Shown here one piece after another: positions 17,594 through 24,899 of a DNA stretch of 64,000 nt. The first letter of the stretch is position 1. Each line of letters starts with the position of its first letter. A program made the position numbers and the translations under genes. This stretch comes from Candidatus Villigracilis vicinus (GTDB taxonomy: Bacteria > Chloroflexota > Anaerolineae > Anaerolineales > Villigracilaceae): NCBI GenBank assembly GCA_016721315.1, contig JADKIL010000013.1, positions 62,001 through 126,000 on the forward strand. Reading direction: 5' to 3'. The notes beneath the pieces are model-generated. The model made no database searches and was not told the DNA's origin. It saw nothing but the letters and a program-made list of their open reading frames with translations.

Positions 17594-19279
17594 TCAACCG
17601 AATCCCAGAACATGCCCGCCCTGATAAACCACAAAGGCGACCAACCAGGCGACGACGGTCTGATATACCGCAGATGTCACCGCCCAGGATGTTCCAAATT
17701 CATGTTTGATTGCACCAAGGGTTGCCACACAAGGCACATACAGCAGAACAAATACAAGCAAAGCAACAGCACTCAATGGTGAAAATTTCTCGCGCAATGC
17801 AAGGCTTAGAGCCGTATCTTCGCTTGTTAAGCCATCATTCACAAGGTTTACACCAGGGATGATGCTAATAAGGATCTTCCCCGAACTCACACACGCATCC
17901 CAAAATCCTTGCACAATGCCGATCAGATCTTCTCCCAAATCGACAGGTTCAACGACTTGTGCAGTTTTTTCGCCGCCAAGGTAGATCTGACTCATAGTAC
18001 TAACCACGATCTCCTTTGCCATAAACCCGGAAACGAGCGCGCCGCCGGTTTCCCAATTATCAAACCCAAGCGGAGCAAAGATCGGCGAAATAGCACCGCT
18101 AACCCTGCCAAAATACGAATCGCGCTGATCCACAACTCCCCAGGGAAGGTTTAACAACACCCACATCACAACCGAGGCATACAGGATCATTGTGCCTGCC
18201 TTGCGAACAAATTCTCTGGTGTTCTCCCACATATGAATAAGGACACTCTTTAGAGCTGGTCGACGATATGGCGGCAACTCCAGCACGAACGCCGAAGTCG
18301 CATCTGGTTTAAGGATGGTACGGGTGAAGACCATGCCTGCAAGCATGGCAACAAGAATGCCAAGTGCATACATTGCCCAAATGACCGTCCCTGCGCGAGC
18401 GCCAAAAAAAGCCAGCCCAAAAACCACGTACACAGGCAATCTTGCAGAGCAGGACATCAGTGGTACCAACAATGCCGTCAACAAACGGTCACGGTGACTG
18501 GCAATGGTTCGTGTGGCATAAATGGCAGGTACTGCACAGCCAAACCCCAAGATCATCGGAATGAACGATTTTCCGTGCAAACCCACTACACGCATGAATC
18601 GATCCATCACAAAAGCTGCGCGAGACATATATCCCGAATCTTCCAACAAGGCAAGAAAGAAATAAAGGATCAACAGCCCGGGGACAAAGACCAGCACGCC
18701 TCCAACCCCGGCGACGATTCCGTCAATGATAAGAGAATGTATCCACGCTGGAAGAGGCACAAGGTCCAGAATGAAACGCAGCCAATTGGCAATGGGACCG
18801 TTAATGACTGCATCAGTCCAATCCAAGAACGGTGAAGATACATCAATAACGAGTCGAAAAACAATATACATCACCGCAAAAAAGACGGGCAAACCAAACC
18901 ATTTGTGCGTCACAATATCATCAATGCGGTCTGTGAGGGTGATCCGGTCGAGGCGCGGACGGTGAAGGGTTTGACGGACAATGCCATTAATAAATCCATA
19001 GCGTCGGTCAGCCGTGAGCAGGTCAAAATCATCCCCAAGCATCGACTGGACATGCTCTGCTCCCCGCTTTGCACGTTCAATGATCAACTCCCCTTTTGTC
19101 ATAGATTGGACTCGGGCAAGAATATCCGCGTCAGCTTCAAGCAGCTTTAGCGCCAACCAACGCCGGGGATAGCGCCCTGTATCAAATTCGACTTCATCGA
19201 ACAGAGTAGTAAGTTTTTCGATCTCTCGTTCGATCTTGCCACCGTAATCAAGTTTAAATAAAGTGGGCGCCAGACTCAT
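17594..19279 (-). CDS. feoB: FeoB membrane permease portion (separate from its G domain)
   Basis: This 561-residue polytopic membrane protein matches the part of FeoB after the G domain. A cytoplasmic spacer (YGGKIEREIEKL) is followed by two Gate/nucleoside-recognition blocks with motifs such as PVFFAVMYIVFRL, GFGCAVPAIYATRT, LLTALLVPLMSCSARLPVY and FMAKEIVVSTMSQIY. It imports Fe(II). In most bacteria this is fused to the GTPase; here its ATG overlaps the G-domain stop (ATGA at 19276-19279). Translation is therefore coupled, and the channel and GTPase must associate as separate chains, unless a single-base error split one gene. Confidence 0.9.
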   Translation of the reverse strand: MSLAPTLFKLDYGGKIEREIEKLTTLFDEVEFDTGRYPRRWLALKLLEADADILARVQSMTKGELIIERAKRGAEHVQSMLGDDFDLLTADRRYGFINGIVRQTLHRPRLDRITLTDRIDDIVTHKWFGLPVFFAVMYIVFRLVIDVSSPFLDWTDAVINGPIANWLRFILDLVPLPAWIHSLIIDGIVAGVGGVLVFVPGLLILYFFLALLEDSGYMSRAAFVMDRFMRVVGLHGKSFIPMILGFGCAVPAIYATRTIASHRDRLLTALLVPLMSCSARLPVYVVFGLAFFGARAGTVIWAMYALGILVAMLAGMVFTRTILKPDATSAFVLELPPYRRPALKSVLIHMWENTREFVRKAGTMILYASVVMWVLLNLPWGVVDQRDSYFGRVSGAISPIFAPLGFDNWETGGALVSGFMAKEIVVSTMSQIYLGGEKTAQVVEPVDLGEDLIGIVQGFWDACVSSGKILISIIPGVNLVNDGLTSEDTALSLALREKFSPLSAVALLVFVLLYVPCVATLGAIKHEFGTSWAVTSAVYQTVVAWLVAFVVYQGGHVLGFG

Positions 19280-19788
19280 GCCAGCTCTCTCTTTCGTGCC
19301 GCATCCACCGCCATCTTCACGAGATTCTTTATGCCACTGCCTTTATTCGCTGCCGTCTGCACGACAGGAATATTCCCCAGCAGTTGCGAAAGCTGATCGA
19401 CATTAACTGTCGCTCCGGTCTTTTGCAAATCATCGGTCATATTAAGAGCAAGAATAACCGGCACATCCAGTTCGAGAATCTGAACCGTCAGGTACAAATT
19501 ACGCTCAAGGTTGGTCGTATCCACTACATTGATGACAACATCCGGACGTTCCTCAATGATATAGTCACGCGCAATGATCTCTTCAGGTGAATAAGCAGTT
19601 AAACTGTAAGTGCCGGGCAGGTCAACAACGTTGATCGTTTTGCCTTCATGCTCAATCTCCCCTTCTTTTTTTTCAACTGTTTTTCCGGGCCAATTCCCAG
19701 TATGCTGATGCAAACCAGTTAATAGGTTAAAGATCGTGGTCTTGCCAGCATTGGGATTCCCCGCCAGCGCGATCGTCAGGTCAGGCAT
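19276..19788 (-). CDS. FeoB small GTPase domain as a stand-alone protein
   Basis: The 170-residue protein carries all G motifs of FeoB: G1 GNPNAGKTT (10-18), the HTGNWPGKTVEKKEG switch region, G3 DLPGTYSL, and G4 NMTD. FeoB G domains hydrolyse GTP and control Fe(II) passage. The polypeptide ends just after the G domain, where fused FeoB proteins continue into the membrane part encoded by the next gene. Its start overlaps the end of feoA by 8 nt. Confidence 0.9.
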   Translation of the reverse strand: MPDLTIALAGNPNAGKTTIFNLLTGLHQHTGNWPGKTVEKKEGEIEHEGKTINVVDLPGTYSLTAYSPEEIIARDYIIEERPDVVINVVDTTNLERNLYLTVQILELDVPVILALNMTDDLQKTGATVNVDQLSQLLGNIPVVQTAANKGSGIKNLVKMAVDAARKRELA

Positions 19789-20032
19789 TTTCGCCCTCCA
19801 ACAAAGAGACTTCTATAAAAGCGGCTTCTTCTTTTCGCAAAGCAAGGTGATACCCCTTAATAAAATATTCTACAGGGTCACCTAAAGGTGCGCTTCGTTC
19901 GATCAGGATCGTTTCGCCCTTGACGATGCCCATTTCTACAAACCGCCTGCGCAATGCACCGTTCCCGTTGATTTTTGCAATGGTAGCCTGCTGACCAGGA
20001 CGAAGCAGGTGCAATTGGATCAATTCATTCAT
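19781..20032 (-). CDS. feoA: FeoA-domain protein
   Basis: This 83-residue SH3-like protein shows the FeoA core (LRPGQQATIAKINGNGALRRRFVEMGIVKGETI). FeoA is a small cytoplasmic partner required for FeoB-dependent Fe(II) uptake. It lies 15 nt downstream of the DtxR-family gene and overlaps the FeoB G-domain gene, so all five genes form one unit. AAAGAAGGAATCC precedes the ATG. Confidence 0.9.
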   Translation of the reverse strand: MNELIQLHLLRPGQQATIAKINGNGALRRRFVEMGIVKGETILIERSAPLGDPVEYFIKGYHLALRKEEAAFIEVSLLEGENA

Positions 20033-20047
20033 GGATTCCTTCTTTTT

Positions 20048-20701
20048 TCATTTCACGAACACAAGCTCAGCAAGTGAAAGCCCAAGTGCAATTTCTTTTC
20101 CGCCGACTAATAATGTCAACGGACCTTCCAGCGGCGCAGCTTCCAATATTTTTATTTTTTGACCCGGCAAGATATTTCGCTCATATAAATACCTGAGCAC
20201 ATCTGTTTCAGTTGCGTCAATCGCTAAAATCGTCACCGACCTGCCAATCTCAACCTCGCGCAACATCAACCCATCCATAGCCACAAATAGCCCATCTTCA
20301 TCAGGTATCGGGTTTCCGCGCGGGTTCACCTGCGGATGACCAAGAAATTTAGCCAGCGCTTCAGTCACCTCAGGCGCTGTAGCATGCTCAAGCGAACAGG
20401 CCAATTCGTAGACCTTTGACCACTCAAGGTGCAGATGTTCGTATAAAAACACCTCCCACAAGCGCTGACGGCGAATGACATTCGAAGCCACCTCACGCCC
20501 TTTTTTGGTCAAGGTCACACCTTTATACGGTGTATGCGACACCAATCCTTGCTCCCCCAGACGACGCATCATTTCATTGGCTGAAACGTTCGTTACCCCC
20601 AACCGTTCTGCGAGCCGTGCAATCGAAACATCACGGTCGCCCAGTTCCGCCATCGCTTTCAGGTACATTTCCGTACTCTCGCTTAACTGCCGAAACGACA
20701 T
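20048..20701 (-). CDS. DtxR/MntR-family metal-dependent repressor
   Basis: The 217-residue protein has the DtxR-family N-terminal winged helix (about 1-62, with SIARLAERLGVTNVSANEMMRRL as the recognition region), a dimerisation domain containing the LEHATAPEVTEAL metal-ligand segment (Glu-His), and a C-terminal FeoA/SH3-like domain. Such proteins bind DNA when loaded with Fe(II) or Mn(II). As first gene of the feo operon it probably represses iron uptake and itself. A half-operator-like sequence lies upstream at 20727-20737. AAAGGATACCCTT precedes the ATG. Confidence 0.9.
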   Translation of the reverse strand: MSFRQLSESTEMYLKAMAELGDRDVSIARLAERLGVTNVSANEMMRRLGEQGLVSHTPYKGVTLTKKGREVASNVIRRQRLWEVFLYEHLHLEWSKVYELACSLEHATAPEVTEALAKFLGHPQVNPRGNPIPDEDGLFVAMDGLMLREVEIGRSVTILAIDATETDVLRYLYERNILPGQKIKILEAAPLEGPLTLLVGGKEIALGLSLAELVFVK

Positions 20702-20726
20702 AAGGGTATCCTTTATAAAATCATAT

Positions 20727-20742
20727 GGCTCACCTTATTATC
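20727..20742 (-). promoter_or_regulatory. Candidate DtxR operator half-site at the feo operon promoter
   Basis: On the minus strand, TAAGGTGAGCC (20727-20737) matches 10 of 11 positions of the DtxR/IdeR half-site TWAGGTTAGSC. It directly follows a possible -10 box GATAAT (20737-20742) that has ATGACG 18 nt upstream. The second half-site is not recognisable. Confidence 0.4.
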
Positions 20743-20779
20743 GCCTTCATACAGGGGTTTCGTCATGGATGGAGGTCAC

Positions 20780-20812
20780 AATTTCCATGGAAATTTGTCA
20801 TCATGCTATACT
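20780..20812 (+). promoter_or_regulatory. Promoter with perfect 16-bp palindrome before the hydrolase gene
   Basis: AATTTCCATGGAAATT (20780-20795) is a perfect palindrome overlapping the expected -35 position. TGCTATACT (20804-20812) is an extended -10 box. A dimeric regulator bound to the palindrome would block or modulate transcription of the hydrolase gene, and the site also lies about 80 bp upstream of the divergent dtxR-like gene. Confidence 0.5.
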
Positions 20813-20845
20813 CGGCTCATCTTATTCATAAACGAGGAGTGAGTT

Positions 20846-21601
20846 ATGTATCAAACGGATATGTACGAAGGTCTGCTCGCAGAAACCGTCACCATGACCG
20901 GCGCAAATGGAGACACGATCAACGCCTATTTTGCCCGTCCATTGGGTGCGGGTCCTTATCCGGCAATGGTTCTTGCACACCACATGCCCGGGTGGGATCA
21001 ATGGTACCGGGAAGTGACACTGAAATTTGCACATCATGGGTACATTACCATTTCTCCTAATTTATATTTTCGCACCGGCCATGGCACCCCGGAAGATGTT
21101 GCAGCAAGAGTCCGCGCGGACGGCGGCGTTTCAGATACCCAAGTGGTCGGTGATCTCGCGGGCGCAATGCAGTACGTCCGTTCCCTGCCATATTCAAACG
21201 GCAAAGTTGGCGCATTTGGAACATGCTCGGGCGGAAGGCATTCCTACATAGCCGCTTGCAACACCCCCGGTTATGATGCGATCGTGGATTGCTGGGGCGG
21301 GCGTGTTGTGATGACCCCTGATCAATTAAGTCCTAAAACACCCGTCTCGCCTCTTGATCTGACCCGCAACCTGTCTTGCCCCATCTTGGGTCTATTTGGC
21401 AACGACGACTCCAGCCCCACCCCAGAACAAGTCAATCAACATGAAGCTGAACTAAAGAAACATGGCAAAAATTACGAATTCCATCGCTATGATGGCGCTG
21501 GTCACGGCTTTTTCTATTACGACCGTGCAGCCTATCGCCAGGAACAGGCAATGGACGGCTGGCAAAAAGTATTTGCTTTTCTGGAAAAGCACCTTTCATA
21601 A
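20846..21601 (+). CDS. Dienelactone hydrolase-family protein
   Basis: This 251-residue alpha/beta-hydrolase has the cysteine nucleophile elbow GTCSGG (Cys127), an acidic residue in FGNDD (Asp187) and the catalytic His in GAGHGFF (His220). That is the Cys-Asp-His triad of dienelactone hydrolases. Known members open lactone rings in aromatic degradation, but many are generic esterases and no such pathway is adjacent. CGAGGAGTGAGTT precedes the ATG. A DUF6295 gene follows 14 nt later, probably in the same unit. Confidence 0.88.
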   Translation: MYQTDMYEGLLAETVTMTGANGDTINAYFARPLGAGPYPAMVLAHHMPGWDQWYREVTLKFAHHGYITISPNLYFRTGHGTPEDVAARVRADGGVSDTQVVGDLAGAMQYVRSLPYSNGKVGAFGTCSGGRHSYIAACNTPGYDAIVDCWGGRVVMTPDQLSPKTPVSPLDLTRNLSCPILGLFGNDDSSPTPEQVNQHEAELKKHGKNYEFHRYDGAGHGFFYYDRAAYRQEQAMDGWQKVFAFLEKHLS

Positions 21602-21615
21602 CAAGGAGATTTACC

Positions 21616-21885
21616 ATGTGTACCATGATCGTTGAAAAAGTAAAAATTGAGGGAAGCGGTAAGGGTGTAAATGGCTGGTTCAAATTAAATCAGGCAAATA
21701 TCTCTTACGACCATCCATTTGACGCTCCATACGAACATGCCCTCAACATTGATTTCGTGAACGAAGCCCAGGGTGTGGGTGCCCGTGTCGCTGTGGAATT
21801 AAGCGAGCAAGCCGCCCGCGAACTCGTTAAGACGATCCTCGAAGTATTAGATCAAGCCGAAGCTGGCGGGCATCTGCCAAAGTAA
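21616..21885 (+). CDS. DUF6295-like small protein
   Basis: This 89-residue protein opens with MCTMIVEKVKIEGSGKG and contains SYDHPFDAPYEHALNIDFVNE. The pattern fits a conserved uncharacterised family (DUF6295, from memory). It has no signal peptide or membrane segment. The acidic, Asp/His-rich middle could bind a metal. CAAGGAGATTTACC precedes the ATG. It is downstream of a dienelactone-hydrolase-like gene and may act with it. Confidence 0.75.
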   Translation: MCTMIVEKVKIEGSGKGVNGWFKLNQANISYDHPFDAPYEHALNIDFVNEAQGVGARVAVELSEQAARELVKTILEVLDQAEAGGHLPK

Positions 21886-21908
21886 TCTTACGCTTGAATT
21901 AAATAAAA

Positions 21909-21941
21909 AAACCAGCCAAAAGTGTAACTTTTGGCTGGTTT
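21909..21941. terminator. Bidirectional terminator
   Basis: AACCAGCCAAAAG (21910-21922) pairs with CTTTTGGCTGGTT (21928-21940) around TGTAA. An A-run on the left gives a U-tract for the minus-strand TlpA gene; the plus-strand tail is short. Confidence 0.8.
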
Positions 21942-21957
21942 GCATTTACAGGCTATC

Positions 21958-22548
21958 TCAGTTGGTTTCTTGTATGACAGGAGTTATATATTTCTCCAGC
22001 ATTTCGTAACTGATCTCACCCGTCCAGGCATAGCGAACAATACCGGAGCGGTCTAATACATAGGAACTTGGCAGGCTCCCATTCTTGAAAGCATCAAGTG
22101 CTGCACCGTTTGGGTCAAGCCATACGTTAAAAGTGAGTGAATAATCAGAAACGAATTGGTCCACTTTAGATTTAGTGTCGCCAGCGTTGACCGCAACGAT
22201 GGTAAATCCTTGCTCATGATGCGATTGGTAATATTTCTGCAGAGATGGCATCTCTGCCTTACAAGGCGGACACCAAGTCGCCCAATTGTTCACCAAAACG
22301 ACCTGACCGCCAAAATCTGTCAACGACTCTGTGCCGCCTCTGACATTCTCCAACACAAGAGCGGGAGCGGGAAAGTCAACTTTAACAGGCACAACAGAAT
22401 TAGCAACACTGTCAGCCGCAGATGCATCTGCGGGTTTTTGAAGAACGCCGATCAAAGCAAGACCGAGGAGGATCAGTCCACCGCCAATGATAAACGGCAA
22501 AATGGAATTACTCTGTCTCTGCTTGCGGTATTTTTGGTGTTTTTTCAT
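21958..22548 (-). CDS. TlpA/ResA-like membrane-anchored thioredoxin
   Basis: The 196-residue protein has a basic N-terminus, one transmembrane anchor (about 16-36), and an outer thioredoxin-fold domain with the redox motif W92-C-P-P-C96 in the NNWATWCPPCKAEMP context of TlpA/ResA. A cis-Pro is expected in the GSLPSSYVLD strand. It should reduce or exchange disulfides outside the membrane, for example in cytochrome c maturation. It lies 12 nt downstream of the UGA-containing disulfide oxidoreductase gene and is probably co-transcribed with it. Confidence 0.88.
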   Translation of the reverse strand: MKKHQKYRKQRQSNSILPFIIGGGLILLGLALIGVLQKPADASAADSVANSVVPVKVDFPAPALVLENVRGGTESLTDFGGQVVLVNNWATWCPPCKAEMPSLQKYYQSHHEQGFTIVAVNAGDTKSKVDQFVSDYSLTFNVWLDPNGAALDAFKNGSLPSSYVLDRSGIVRYAWTGEISYEMLEKYITPVIQETN

Positions 22549-22560
22549 CTTGCACCAACC

Positions 22561-23229
22561 TCAACTTTGCAAAGCACGTTTGATTTCAGCCAGCATTTGC
22601 GCCTCAGGGTATGCCCCAACAAATACGGCTTTCCCAGAATCAATAACGGTTTGAGGCACTCCCTGTACATGGAACTGATCGGACAATTCCGGGAATTCCA
22701 TTGCGTCCACCGCTTCTGCGCGGATCATGGACGGATTTTCCATTGCCATTTGATGTGCGAGCAACACGGCTCGCGGACAATGTGGTCAGGTAGGGGTTAC
22801 GAATACCTGCAAGTGCAGGGGTTGCGTCAGGGTTCTCAAAAATTCACGTGTGGCAGCACCCAATCCCGTCGCTTGCTTTGAAGCGTATATGATGTCCGTG
22901 ATCAAGGTACTAAATTCATACCCCGCGGGAATTCCCGCAAACTGCACGCCCAGATCCACGATCTGCCCGCCATTCTTTGAGGCGATCACGATCGCAGGAA
23001 CTTTATCGACACGATATTGGGAAGCCAGAACGGCATCCTCTTTCAGGTCATGAACCGAAAGGCTCACACGTGCATCGACCATGCTGATCTCGGTCAACAA
23101 CTGCTGGGTTTCACCGCAATAATCACAACCCTCTTTTGATCCAAAAAAGAGGATCTGGACAGGGTTGGTCAGATCGGCAAAAGCCCGCTTGAGCTGCCCG
23201 ACAACTTGTTCATTTAACAATTTTTCCAT
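22561..23229 (-). CDS. PDO-like two-thioredoxin-fold oxidoreductase, probable selenoprotein (in-frame UGA at 22786-22788)
   Basis: Read through one in-frame TGA, this gene encodes 222 residues with two thioredoxin folds, as in archaeal protein disulfide oxidoreductase (about 226 residues). Fold 1 has C35-D-Y-C38 and a VP cis-Pro motif (VDKVPAIVI). Fold 2 has VFVTPT-[UGA148]-PHC151 and VQGVPQTVI. The UGA falls exactly where the first Cys of the second CxxC belongs, and the frame continues unbroken into clearly homologous sequence, so a frameshift is not the explanation. A SECIS-like hairpin follows the UGA at the right distance. The ATG at 23229 is preferred over 23256 because GGAGACCTC precedes it. 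Alternatives are a nonsense mutation or base error. selA/selB/selC/selD are not in the window. Confidence 0.8.
22754..22788 (-). promoter_or_regulatory. Candidate bacterial SECIS element downstream of the UGA
   Basis: After UGA (22786-22788) come 11 nt, then GCGAGC (22769-22774), the apical loop CGUGUU (22763-22768) and GCUCGC (22757-22762). A UGU/ACA extension closes the stem below a CC bulge. The loop starts 17 nt after the UGA and has G at its second position. Both fit the accepted bacterial SECIS rules (roughly 16-37 nt, G within the first two loop bases). Confidence 0.7.
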
Positions 23230-23246
23230 GAGGTCTCCAATCAGTT

Positions 23247-23338
23247 TCAGGTTCAATATTTTGGATGCACAAGCCGTAATAAAGTTACAAGTCTACTCAT
23301 CTGTGATGTATACTCGAGCTGTATCTTTTTGAACCTGA
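23247..23338. promoter_or_regulatory. Divergent promoter region bounded by inverted TTGAACCTGA copies
   Basis: The same 10-mer TTGAACCTGA appears on the minus strand at 23247-23256 and on the plus strand at 23329-23338, each just before the start codon of the gene it faces. Between them lies a plausible plus-strand promoter, TTACAA (23285-23290) with an 18-nt spacer to TATACT (23309-23314), for the sigma gene. The repeats may be regulator sites or leader elements shared by both operons. Confidence 0.5.
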
Positions 23339-23347
23339 GCGCATCAA

Positions 23348-23953
23348 ATGATTGAATCACTAACACCAGAACTCTCCATTGAAGCTTTACGGGCAGGCGA
23401 CCGGGCAGAATTCGCACGACTTGTGGATCAATTTTCAGCACCGATCTACCGTCTGGGCTTGAAAATGCTTGGAACCCCCCAAGACGCCGAAGATATATTA
23501 CAAAATACCTTTTTGAACGCGTTGACCCATCTCGCCTCCTTCGAAGGACGCTCAAGCATATCCACCTGGCTGTATCGCATTGCGACAAATGAGGCGTTAA
23601 TGCTCATTCGCCGTCGGAAATCGAATATAAACCTTGAGGACATGCAAACTGAGGACAGCGAAGAGGTTTCCCTGCCAGAAACCTTTGTAGATTGGAGCAT
23701 TCTGCCGGAAAAAGAATTACTTTCCAGCGAAAGCCAGCATGCCATTGAGGCAGCAGTCAGCAAGTTACCGGAGCCGCTGCGAATCGTTTTCATCTTGCGA
23801 GACGTGGAAGACCTCTCTATCAGGGAAACTGCCGAAATTATGAACCTTACCGAAGCCAATGTTAAAACCCGCTTATTGCGCGCCCGCATGGCATTACGTG
23901 AACAATTATCATCTTATTATGTAGAACGGGTTCAGAGAAAGGATTTGCAATGA
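23348..23953 (+). CDS. ECF (RpoE-like) sigma factor
   Basis: The 201-residue protein has sigma region 2 at about 24-92 (FARLVDQFSAPIYRLGLKML, then DAEDILQNTFLNALTHLASFEGRSSISTWLYRIATNEAL) and region 4 at about 135-185 with the helix-turn-helix LSIRETAEIMNLTEANVKTRL. It redirects RNA polymerase to a stress regulon. The last four bases (ATGA) overlap the start of a zinc anti-sigma gene. It is divergent from the redox operon encoding the probable selenoprotein and TlpA-like protein. Confidence 0.93.
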   Translation: MIESLTPELSIEALRAGDRAEFARLVDQFSAPIYRLGLKMLGTPQDAEDILQNTFLNALTHLASFEGRSSISTWLYRIATNEALMLIRRRKSNINLEDMQTEDSEEVSLPETFVDWSILPEKELLSSESQHAIEAAVSKLPEPLRIVFILRDVEDLSIRETAEIMNLTEANVKTRLLRARMALREQLSSYYVERVQRKDLQ

Positions 23954-24213
23954 CTTCTCACTCACACGAAAATTGTCAGGCTCTTTTAGGCTCCCTGTCA
24001 GAGTACATTGACGGCGAGTTGCCATCTGATCTTTGCACTGAGATCGAAAAACACCTCGAAGGCTGTGAAAATTGCCGGGTTGTTCTCAATACCACGCGCC
24101 GCACCATTGACCTTGTGCAGATACCCGCTGAAGGAAGCCCGCTCCCCAGCGAAGTGCGTGAACGGCTTTTCAAACGGCTCGATTTGAATGAATTTCTAAA
24201 TTCAAATCATTAA
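23950..24213 (+). CDS. Zinc-finger (zf-HC2/ZAS) anti-sigma factor
   Basis: This 87-residue soluble protein has the ZAS pattern: C9...LSEYIDGEL, then H35-x3-C39-x2-C42. It lacks a transmembrane helix, so it is a cytoplasmic anti-sigma factor like RsrA, in which zinc-bound cysteines sense thiol oxidation and release the sigma factor. The ATGA overlap with the ECF gene supports a cognate pair. The redox role is inferred from the motif and from the thiol-redox genes on the other side of the promoter. Confidence 0.88.
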   Translation: MTSHSHENCQALLGSLSEYIDGELPSDLCTEIEKHLEGCENCRVVLNTTRRTIDLVQIPAEGSPLPSEVRERLFKRLDLNEFLNSNH

Positions 24214-24231
24214 TTTCCATCGCAGAAAGAA

Positions 24232-24260
24232 AAAAAGACTCCCTAAAAGGGAGTCTTTTT
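24232..24260. terminator. Bidirectional terminator
   Basis: AAAAAGACTCCCT (24232-24244) pairs with AGGGAGTCTTTTT (24248-24260) around AAA. It ends the sigma/anti-sigma unit on the plus strand and the tRNA transcript on the minus strand. Confidence 0.92.
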
Positions 24261-24262
24261 AG

Positions 24263-24333
24263 CTGGGGATCAAGGATTCGAACCTCAAATTTCGCGTCCA
24301 GAGCGCGACGTGATGCCATTTCACCAATCCCCA
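24263..24333 (-). tRNA. tRNA-Gln (anticodon CUG)
   Basis: The 71-nt cloverleaf has acceptor arms TGGGGAT/ATCCCCA with the weak U1-A72 pair typical of tRNA-Gln, D arm GTGA/TCAC, anticodon stem TCGCG/CGCGA with loop CTCTGGA (anticodon CTG), and a T arm with GTTCGAATC. The discriminator is G and CCA is not encoded. It lies about 570 nt from glnS on the opposite strand. Confidence 0.93.
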
Positions 24334-24393
24334 ATGTATTTCCATTTTTCCAGCGGGCGGTATTTTATCACGCCCATCGGCAGAGAGCAAGCC

Positions 24394-24732
24394 CTATTTC
24401 CCGCGAGCAGAACGGCGAGTGTTATCTTCAATATCGAGCAGAATCAGAAGACCTTGAGCAAAAGCCTGCAAAGCGGTAAAAAATATCAACCCTGCCAGGC
24501 TCGGCTGAATCTGCCACAGAATCTGCATCATCAGGTCGGTGGGACCACCGACATAAATCAGGTGGCGGATGAATTGCAAAATAAAAACGCCCAAATTTAA
24601 GACTAACTGATAGATATATACGCCAGCCACAATCCAAGAGGCGACTTTTATAAAGCGTACAAGCCGAAATACGGTGTCTTTATCGAAGTAGGTACCTGAA
24701 AAATGAGTGCCAGTTTGCTTGGATTCGGTCAT
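24394..24732 (-). CDS. Small membrane protein, unknown function
   Basis: The 112-residue protein has two to three hydrophobic segments (about 27-60 and 75-98) and ends in a basic RRSARGK tail. GGAGGAAAC precedes the ATG, and a TATAAT lies about 20 nt upstream on the same strand (24753-24758), so the gene looks real. No enzymatic motif is visible and I do not recognise a named family. It sits upstream of and in the same orientation as the tRNA-Gln gene. Confidence 0.7.
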   Translation of the reverse strand: MTESKQTGTHFSGTYFDKDTVFRLVRFIKVASWIVAGVYIYQLVLNLGVFILQFIRHLIYVGGPTDLMMQILWQIQPSLAGLIFFTALQAFAQGLLILLDIEDNTRRSARGK

Positions 24733-24899
24733 AGTTTCCTCCAGAGAAAGGTATTATAAAGCAGTTATAATTGAGAACGCTTTCCATCTGAAACGCATTC
24801 CAGTGGAAAAAAGTTCCTGAAAGCAGTATCAGATTCGAGTCAAGAACGAAGCGGACCTTGCTTATCCGCATAAATCCATCACGAAGGTTAAGTCATAGA
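24733..24899 (+). promoter_or_regulatory. glnS upstream leader
   Basis: TATAAT (24766-24771) is a likely -10 box for glnS, giving a leader of about 120 nt. The leader holds two small hairpins: TTTCCA-T-CTG/CAGTGGAAA (24781-24809) and GCGGA/TCCGC (24851-24869). No T-box consensus is seen. The opposite-strand TATAAT at 24753-24758 serves the small membrane protein gene. Confidence 0.4.

Noticed and set aside
22561..22767. Separate small ORF starting at GTG 22767
   Set aside because: It is the in-frame continuation of the disulfide oxidoreductase after the UGA; its sequence is the second thioredoxin fold without its N-terminal strand.
22786..22788. UGA as a simple nonsense mutation or pseudogene mark
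   Set aside because: It replaces exactly the catalytic Cys, the rest of the frame is intact, and a SECIS-like hairpin follows. It remains a formal alternative but is less likely.
24733..24899. T-box riboswitch before glnS
   Set aside because: No AGGGTGGNACCGCG-like sequence or antiterminator is present; only two small hairpins are seen.
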